DNA from: Planctomycetota bacterium
GTDB lineage: Bacteria > Planctomycetota > Phycisphaerae > Phycisphaerales > SM1A02
NCBI GenBank assembly: GCA_027295365.1
Contig: JAPULD010000186.1
Location: forward strand, 1 to 11,036
Length of the DNA: 11,036 nt
Reading direction: 5' to 3'
Below, piece by piece: positions 7,027 to 11,036 of this stretch. The notes under the pieces are model-generated. The model worked only from the letters and a program-made list of their open reading frames with translations, was not told the origin of the DNA and made no database searches. Both the position numbers and the translations under genes were made by a program. Numbering within the stretch: position 1 is the first letter of the stretch; each line of letters begins with the position of its first letter.

Positions 7027-8304
7027 TTATTCCATAGTCAATTTTTCATGGCTGCCGATTCGTCGAAGCCCATCATCCAATTTCAGGTACCCCAGCCTCG
7101 CTCTTTCAGAATTTGCCCCCAGCCATACCGCGCGGCCCGAGGTCCGATCGACGCGACCTAATGCCGCGCGGACCGCTTCAAGATCGATCTGGTCGAGTCC
7201 CCGCCCCGCCGAGTGCAATCGCGATAACCAGCCGATCACGCTGAGGTTCAGCAGCAATGCTTGCAGGCCTTCGACTACGGGCCAGCCGTAGTAGCCGGCC
7301 CCCCAGATGCGTCCCCCCAACACCGTCGCTCTGAGATAGCGTGTCATCAGGTCGTCGATGGCCTTGCAGGTATCTGTGTCGGTGGCGCCGCCGACTTGTT
7401 CGACCATGGCCAGGTCCACGCCTTCGGGCCATCCCGCGCCAATATGCGGCGATGCGCCCTTTCCCTTCTTGAAGCGACCACTGCGCTTGAGTTGGGAGAG
7501 GATCATTCCGAAACGACCCTGCAACTTGATGTCGCTGAGTTTGGGATCCTCCACGCGCGTGAACACCGCTTGGCGGAGCAGTTTCATCTGCCTGGACGTG
7601 GGCGGTTCGAGGGGATGGAATTCCAGTTCGCCCGGCAAGGCTCCGATCAGGACATCCACCAGTTCACGCAGTTTCTCATCCCGCACATTCTCCAGCTTCG
7701 CCTGGGCCAGCGATTGAACCAGAAAGGCTAGGCCATCGAGCCGAGTGTTCAGATCCAGATCAGTCTTCGTCAGCCAGCGATCAAGTCCATTGGTGATGGC
7801 CTTGATTTCTTTCGCACTCGCCCTCAACTTCCTTGTGAGCATGGGAGGGCGTTGCGCTGGAGTCACTTCGGGCAGATGACTCCCCATGCGTTTGAGGTCT
7901 TGCACGTGGGAGTTCAGAGCCGCGCCCTTGTTCTCCAGCACACTCTGGCACGAGAAGTTCAGCCCCATCGCGACCTGCCCCTCGATGGGCGTCAGGCTGA
8001 AGGGGAAGAGCTGGCAGGCGATGGGTTTTTCCTCGAAGCCATGTTCGGCATGGATGCGGCAGAGTCCATCGTCCTGCAGAAACAGACACGCCCCATCCTC
8101 GCGTTGGCGGAGGAACGTCGTGCCTCGGAATTCGATCGTGATCGGTTCACCAAGCTTTTCTTCCCAACCTTGGGCTTCGAGTCGCTTCAGGTCTTCGTCT
8201 CGCAGCTGGACGGTGAAGTCGTGGCAACAGTTGCCACACCCATGGCAGGAATAACGTTGCTGTTTGACGTTCAGCGTGAGGATGGAGAGGGAATGAGAGG
8301 CCAC
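7027..8304 (-). CDS. YkgJ-family cysteine-cluster protein with long C-terminal region
   Basis: 425 residues from GTG 8304, with no Shine-Dalgarno site, so the start is uncertain. Residues 17-102 form the cysteine-cluster domain: YSCHGCGNCC (Cys20, 23, 26, 27), then Cys73, Cys82 with His85, and KPIACQLFPF with Cys97. These are the conserved CxxC..CC, C..H and KP..C..FP elements of the YkgJ family, which also includes FliB-type flagellin lysine methylases; the cysteines probably bind a metal or iron-sulphur centre. YkgJ proteins are often about 100-200 residues, so the remaining 320 are an unusually long region with no motif I recognise: mostly helical, charged, and ending near a YGWPVVEGLQALLLNLSVIG-like hydrophobic stretch. 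No flagellar gene is nearby. It follows rdgB by 32 bases and is likely the last gene of that operon. Confidence 0.75.
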   Translation of the reverse strand: MASHSLSILTLNVKQQRYSCHGCGNCCHDFTVQLRDEDLKRLEAQGWEEKLGEPITIEFRGTTFLRQREDGACLFLQDDGLCRIHAEHGFEEKPIACQLFPFSLTPIEGQVAMGLNFSCQSVLENKGAALNSHVQDLKRMGSHLPEVTPAQRPPMLTRKLRASAKEIKAITNGLDRWLTKTDLDLNTRLDGLAFLVQSLAQAKLENVRDEKLRELVDVLIGALPGELEFHPLEPPTSRQMKLLRQAVFTRVEDPKLSDIKLQGRFGMILSQLKRSGRFKKGKGASPHIGAGWPEGVDLAMVEQVGGATDTDTCKAIDDLMTRYLRATVLGGRIWGAGYYGWPVVEGLQALLLNLSVIGWLSRLHSAGRGLDQIDLEAVRAALGRVDRTSGRAVWLGANSERARLGYLKLDDGLRRIGSHEKLTME

Positions 8305-8336
8305 AGGGAGATGGTAGGAGAAGAAGACAAGATTTA

Positions 8337-8954
8337 TTATTCAAAACCCAGATCATTGATCAGTTTGGCCATCAGTTTGGTCGCTTCGCCTCGGTGCGAA
8401 CGGGCGTTCTTTGCCTCGGGCGAAAGCTCCGCGCTGGTGCAGTTCACATCAAGTAGGAAGAGGAGGGGGTCGTAGCCGAACCCGTTGGCCCCCTTGGGCT
8501 CACGGGCGATGACCCCCTCAAACTCGCCTCTCGTTTCCGCGAGGATCTTGCCCTCGGGGGTGGCCAGGCACATCGCGCATACGAACCGTGCGGTGCGCTG
8601 CTCGTCGGGGATCGATTCGAGTTCGCGCAACAACTTTTCGTTGTTCGCGGCATCGCGTTCGTCACGAGTATTACCGATGCCGGCGTATCGAGCCGAATGG
8701 ACCCCCGGCGCGCCGCCCAACGCATCGACTTCAAGCCCTGAGTCATCGGCGAGACAGATCCGTCCCGTCGCCTCAGCGTAGCCGATCGCCTTGAGCCGCG
8801 CGTTGGCCTCGAAGGTGTCCCCATCTTCGATGGGTTCGTTTGGAATCTCGTCAAGTGAATCCAGACCCACCACCTCAATACCCAAGGATTCGAGGATTGC
8901 TTCTACCTCTTCAATCTTGTGAGGGTTGGAGGTGGCAAGGAGGAGTTGCGTCAT
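8337..8954 (-). CDS. rdgB: RdgB/HAM1 XTP/dITP diphosphatase
   Basis: 205 residues from ATG 8954; a longer frame to 9050 exists but starts inside queF. The protein hydrolyses non-canonical purine nucleoside triphosphates (ITP, dITP, XTP) to monophosphate and pyrophosphate, protecting DNA and RNA from hypoxanthine and xanthine. Family signatures are complete: ATSNPHKIEEVEAIL (residues 7-21), LADDSGLEV with Asp70-Asp71, GGAPGVHSARYAG (80-92), GANGFGYDPLLF (155-166) and ELSPEAKNARSHRG (176-189). The length matches the usual 195-205. Its start codon overlaps the queF stop as ATGA, which indicates translational coupling. A GGAG lies about 11 bases upstream. Confidence 0.95.
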   Translation of the reverse strand: MTQLLLATSNPHKIEEVEAILESLGIEVVGLDSLDEIPNEPIEDGDTFEANARLKAIGYAEATGRICLADDSGLEVDALGGAPGVHSARYAGIGNTRDERDAANNEKLLRELESIPDEQRTARFVCAMCLATPEGKILAETRGEFEGVIAREPKGANGFGYDPLLFLLDVNCTSAELSPEAKNARSHRGEATKLMAKLINDLGFE

Positions 8955-9319
8955 CCCCTTTTCCACTCCGCCGGCACGTCTCCATGATCCGCCAGGATGC
9001 GGCTGTGGATCCCGCCCCGGCCCTTCCATTCGGTGATCACTTGCAGCCACGCCGGCTTCATCGCCTTGACGAGGTCATCTCGGATCAGGTTGGTCACCGC
9101 CTCGTAGAAGATCCCCTCGTTGCGAAACGACTGGTAATAGAGTTTCAAAGATTTCAGCTCGACGCACGATGACGTGGGGACGTAGCGCAGGATAATCCGC
9201 CCAAAATCGGGATGCCCCGTCATGGGGCACACGCTGGTGAATTCCTCGTTCACGTGCTCGATGACGAAAGGGGAATCCGTGGGCGAATCGAACATTTCCA
9301 AGAGGCTGGGGTCAGGCAT
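8951..9319 (-). CDS. queF: NADPH-dependent 7-cyano-7-deazaguanine reductase QueF
   Basis: 122 residues from ATG 9319; the frame also opens at TTG 9325, two codons earlier. This is a short, single-domain (type I) QueF of the tunnel fold, which reduces preQ0 to preQ1 in queuosine synthesis. The thioimide-forming cysteine is Cys31 in TSVCPMTGHPDFG, with acid Asp38 seven residues on. The QueF motif ELKSLKLYYQSFRN follows, then FYEA with Glu73, which I match to the substrate-binding Glu97 of the Bacillus enzyme. The preceding residue is Tyr where, as I recall, Bacillus has His. The protein ends with GGIHSRI as in the family. No other queuosine gene is in the window. No Shine-Dalgarno site precedes the start. 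Rather, TATTAT six bases upstream could be a -10 element, which would give a leaderless mRNA. Confidence 0.93.
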   Translation of the reverse strand: MPDPSLLEMFDSPTDSPFVIEHVNEEFTSVCPMTGHPDFGRIILRYVPTSSCVELKSLKLYYQSFRNEGIFYEAVTNLIRDDLVKAMKPAWLQVITEWKGRGGIHSRILADHGDVPAEWKRG

Positions 9320-9348
9320 GCCCAAATAATAGCGGCAAGATTATCAGT
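9320..9348 (-). promoter_or_regulatory. Possible promoter of queF operon
   Basis: Reading minus, GATAAT and then TATTAT occur in the 30 bases before ATG 9319. TATTAT is separated from the ATG by just TTGGGC, so transcription from it would begin at about the A of the ATG. Neither has a convincing -35 element at 16-18 bases. The idea of a promoter here is supported by the strong terminator just upstream at 9409-9442. Confidence 0.3.
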
Positions 9349-9350
9349 CT

Positions 9351-9404
9351 CTTCCCTTTCCATATCTTCCCTATTGCCTATTCCCCATTCCCTACTCCCT
9401 TCCC
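9351..9404. repeat. Heptamer tandem repeat, TATTCCC-like
   Basis: Five seven-base units stand in strict register at 9365-9399: tcttccc, tattgcc, tattccc, cattccc, tactccc, with degenerate units on both sides (cttccct, ttccata before; ttccc after). On the minus strand this is a GGGAATA-type polypurine run in the queF leader region. Similar heptamer arrays are common between genes in some cyanobacteria and other bacteria and tend to vary in copy number. Confidence 0.7.
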
Positions 9405-9408
9405 AACG

Positions 9409-9442
9409 AAAAAGTCCCGGCGACCTTGTAGATCGCCGGGAC
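9409..9442 (-). terminator. Strong terminator, partly bidirectional
   Basis: A perfect 10-bp GC-rich stem, arms 9414-9423 (gtcccggcga) and 9433-9442 (tcgccgggac), is followed on the minus strand by TTTTT (9413-9409). On the plus side a further small stem, agcg 9443-9446 with cgct 9453-9456, runs into a T-run ending at 9462, so both directions may be stopped. No plus-strand gene points here. On minus it separates the structured region at 9443-9761 from queF, so it ends something transcribed there. Confidence 0.8.
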
Positions 9443-9506
9443 AGCGTTATTTCGCTTTTTTTGCCATGGGTCGCACGCTACGCGCAACCCCGTCGGGTGC
9501 ACGGGA

Positions 9507-9548
9507 TTAGCGTACGAGCCCCTTGGTACAGTCACACAGTTCAATCAC
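9507..9548 (-). CDS. Possible 13-codon leader peptide ORF
   Basis: On the minus strand a perfect AGGAGG (9560-9555) stands six bases before GTG 9548, followed by 13 codons (MIELCDCTKGLVR if GTG is read as Met) and TAA 9509-9507. This is the best ribosome binding site in the window. The last codons form the 5' arm of the 10-bp stem 9508-9517/9471-9480, so a translating ribosome would keep that stem open, as in attenuation leaders. There is no run of one amino acid codon; two Cys codons flank Asp. A TTG in another frame (9544) could start a 50-residue frame through the terminator, which I find less likely. The region may equally be noncoding, with AGGAGG there by chance. Confidence 0.3.
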   Translation of the reverse strand: MIELCDCTKGLVR

Positions 9549-9767
9549 TGATCACCTCCTCGGCGTATCAAAAGGTTTTTCCCAGCCGCCACGAGAATGT
9601 TCTCGCCGCCAGGATCCTTTTCCCCTCAGCGTCCCGAGGGGCCCATCGCCCGAATCCTCTGGCCGCCATCGGGGCGTGCCTCGGGGTCGGTCGTCGCAGT
9701 GGTTTCCGCCGCCCGGCAGGGGGTTCTCCCCTGGGTTGTAAGGATGCCAAAGCCGCGATCTATAGAC

Positions 9768-9795
9768 ATTATCGTTTCAAAAGCTCCGGGTGCAA
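9768..9795 (-). promoter_or_regulatory. Promoter-like sequence before the structured region
   Basis: On minus, TTGCAC (9795-9790), 16 bases, then GATAAT (9773-9768), a 5/6 match to the -10 consensus; the -35 is 3/6. Transcription would start near 9761. It lies just past the end hairpin of ftsK, where a new promoter would be needed to transcribe the region. Confidence 0.35.
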
Positions 9796-9831
9796 TAAAA
9801 AGATCGTCAGAAAATTGAGGTCCTCAACTGA

Positions 9832-9857
9832 CCACACCACAAGGGATTGTGGTGTGG
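9832..9857 (-). terminator. End hairpin of ftsK
   Basis: Arms 9832-9842 (ccacaccacaa) and 9847-9857 (ttgtggtgtgg) form a perfect 11-bp stem with a four-base loop, 64 bases past the ftsK stop. No T-run follows at once; on minus a small ttgagg/cctcaa dyad ending in TTTT comes 5-25 bases later, then TTTTT further on. I take it as a composite terminator or a 3'-end stabilising hairpin. Confidence 0.5.
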
Positions 9858-9920
9858 ACAACCCTGCTTTATGAATGTTTCAACAAGACCGATCGTATGG
9901 TGTTGTAATCACTGACCTGC

Positions 9921-11036
9921 TTAGGAGCGATACTCGCCCGGCAGTTCCGCGGGGACGGACTCCGCGCCTTCGTCGAACGTGGCCTCGCCCATCGCTTCCT
10001 GCTCCTCGGCCTTGAACAGCGTGCCTTCGCGTTCGGCCTTCTGTTCCATCTCTTTCATCTGATGCCAATCCTCGAGCGTGATCATCACCTCGCGGGCCAC
10101 GGATCCCTTGTGATCGCCCAGGATGCCGGCCTGGCCCATCTGATCAACGAGCCTCGAAGCGCGACTGTAGCCGATCGCGAGACGACGTTGCAACAACGAC
10201 ACCGAACCTCGTCCTGATTCGATCATGACCTCGACCGCTTCGTCGAACAGCGAATCGCGTTCGCTTTCGGGAATCGATTCGCCTCCGTGTTCGATCCCGG
10301 GGCGGATGGCAATCAAGCTGCGCTCGAAGTTTGGCGTCGCCACGTCCTTGAGGAACTTCGTGACATTGTGGATCTCGCCATCGCCAACCAACGTGCCTTG
10401 GGCTCTTTTCAGTTCACTGGAATGGGGAGACAGGAACAGCATGTCGCCCTGGCCCAGGAGCAGTTCCGCGCCCTTGTGATCAAGCACGATGCGGCTGTCC
10501 ATGCCTGAAGCGACCTTGAACGACACGCGGCATGGCATGTTGGACTTGATGAGTCCCGTCACGACGTTCGCCTGGGGTCGCTGCGTGGCCACGATCAGAT
10601 GGATACCCACGGCCCTCGCCTTCTGGGCGATTCGCACGATCGAATGCTCGACCTCCTTGGTCGTGATCATGAGGTCCGCGAGTTCGTCGATCACGAACAC
10701 CCTGTAGGGAAGCATCTTGGGAATCTTGGCCTTTTCGAGGTCCGACTGGGCATCGAATCGCTCGTACAACTGCTCCTCGGTGAGCTTGTTGTAGCCACTG
10801 ACGTTCTGCACCCTGGCTTCGCGGAGCAGTTCGTAACGCTCTTCCATCTTGTGGACGGCCCATTCCAGGATCGCCGCGGCCCGGGGCATTTCCGTCACCA
10901 CGGGGCACATCAGGTGGGGGATGTGCGCGAACTGGCTCAGTTCGACCATCTTCGGATCGACCAGCACCAGTTTCAATTCATCGGGCCTTTTCGTGTACAG
11001 CCAACTCATGATGATCGAGTTCATGCAGACGCTCTT
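9921..11036 (-). CDS. ftsK: DNA translocase FtsK/SpoIIIE, C-terminal part
   Basis: 371 residues are visible; the gene enters from the right edge in the middle of Walker A (Lys-Ser-Val-Cys, then NSIIMSWLY). FtsK is the hexameric ATPase that pumps chromosome ends across the closing septum and activates dimer resolution at dif. The RecA-like motor is seen with VLVDPKMVELSQF, Walker B in VFVIDELADLM, and the block ATQRPQANVVTGLIKSNMPC then SRIVLDHKGAELLLGQGDML. The gamma winged-helix domain that reads the KOPS orienting sequences follows (DEAVEVMIESGRGSVSLLQR, then IGYSRASRLVDQMGQAGIL and REVMITLEDW). A charged Glu-rich tail of about 45 residues closes it, longer than in many FtsK proteins. The N-terminal membrane part is outside the window. 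Planctomycetes often lack FtsZ but keep FtsK. Confidence 0.96.
   Translation of the reverse strand, partial: KSVCMNSIIMSWLYTKRPDELKLVLVDPKMVELSQFAHIPHLMCPVVTEMPRAAAILEWAVHKMEERYELLREARVQNVSGYNKLTEEQLYERFDAQSDLEKAKIPKMLPYRVFVIDELADLMITTKEVEHSIVRIAQKARAVGIHLIVATQRPQANVVTGLIKSNMPCRVSFKVASGMDSRIVLDHKGAELLLGQGDMLFLSPHSSELKRAQGTLVGDGEIHNVTKFLKDVATPNFERSLIAIRPGIEHGGESIPESERDSLFDEAVEVMIESGRGSVSLLQRRLAIGYSRASRLVDQMGQAGILGDHKGSVAREVMITLEDWHQMKEMEQKAEREGTLFKAEEQEAMGEATFDEGAESVPAELPGEYRS

Larger units (their letters stand above)
9409..9761 (-). ncRNA. Candidate structured RNA gene or leader, unknown class
   Basis: The stretch has its own promoter-like sequence (9768-9795) and ends at a strong terminator, while ftsK upstream has its own end hairpin. 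Inverted repeats follow one another: 9717-9722/9728-9733, 9622-9627/9636-9641, 9592-9597/9600-9605, 9508-9517/9471-9480 enclosing 9501-9505/9489-9493, and the terminator. In the 10-bp stem 9471-9480/9508-9517 one pair is U-G on the minus strand but would be C-A on plus, which favours minus as the sense strand. No protein frame of plausible composition covers it, apart from a 13-codon ORF. I looked for landmarks of tmRNA, RNase P RNA, SRP RNA and the commoner riboswitches and did not find them. The size, about 350 nt, is that of a stable RNA; a regulatory leader is the alternative. Confidence 0.4.

Noticed and set aside
8955..9050. A 32-codon upstream extension of rdgB
   Set aside because: It lies inside queF and precedes the family's usual N-terminus; ATG 8954 gives the standard length.
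9549..9560. Similarity of plus-strand GATCACCTCCT to the 3' end of 16S rRNA
   Set aside because: Only this short stretch agrees; it is simply the complement of a strong Shine-Dalgarno site on the minus strand, and no further rRNA sequence flanks it.
9409..9775. tmRNA, RNase P RNA or SRP RNA
   Set aside because: The size would fit the first two, but no CCA-ended tRNA-like half, tag ending in Ala-Leu-Ala-Ala, RNase P core blocks or SRP loop sequence could be found on either strand.
9212..9874. A 220-codon plus-strand ORF over queF's end, the terminator and the hairpin region
   Set aside because: It runs antisense through queF and across a perfect terminator stem, has no ribosome site, and reads as low-complexity Pro/Arg/Ser-rich sequence.

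Overview
The window looks like chromosomal DNA of a bacterium of the phylum Planctomycetota, perhaps a Phycisphaerae-like lineage. The main clue is an ECF-type sigma factor gene fused by an ATGA overlap to a large membrane-anchored Ser/Thr kinase, an arrangement typical of planctomycetes. Most starts lack a clear Shine-Dalgarno site, and the proteins are moderately GC-rich and acidic, which fits. The assignment is inference: there is no rRNA or other marker gene here. I see no tRNA, rRNA, insertion sequence, integrase, phage gene or CRISPR array.

Layout. 1-799 (+): 3' part of an outer-membrane beta-barrel gene. 800-1206: gene-free DNA full of hairpins, with a good minus-strand terminator at 939-972 and a weaker, possibly two-way one at 1154-1182. 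1207-1731 (-): a small predicted exported protein of unknown function, with its own promoter. 1732-1984: divergent control region carrying a 16-bp near-palindrome. 1985-4770 (+): sigma factor plus kinase operon. 4812-6651 (+): YkuE-like metallophosphoesterase and a zinc homocysteine S-methyltransferase family protein, 10 bases apart. 6685-6927 (-): small two-helix membrane protein in locally AT-rich DNA. 9319-7027 (-): queF, rdgB and a YkgJ-type cysteine-cluster protein, probably one operon, with queF and rdgB overlapping by ATGA. 9320-9920: gene-free by standard calling, but holding a heptamer tandem repeat, a strong terminator, a run of hairpins, a 13-codon ORF with an ideal ribosome binding site, and a promoter-like sequence. 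Together these suggest an unrecognised minus-strand RNA gene of about 350 nt. 9921-11036 (-): ftsK, cut by the window edge inside its Walker A motif.

How the genes fit together. The sigma-kinase pair is a self-contained signalling unit: the kinase has a cytoplasmic catalytic domain, one membrane helix and an extracytoplasmic C-terminal region, and may control the co-translated sigma factor. The divergent exported protein and the upstream barrel protein are possible but unproven partners or targets. queF (queuosine synthesis) and rdgB (nucleotide pool cleaning) are housekeeping genes, as is ftsK. The least ordinary parts are the two structured gene-free stretches and the sigma-kinase module.
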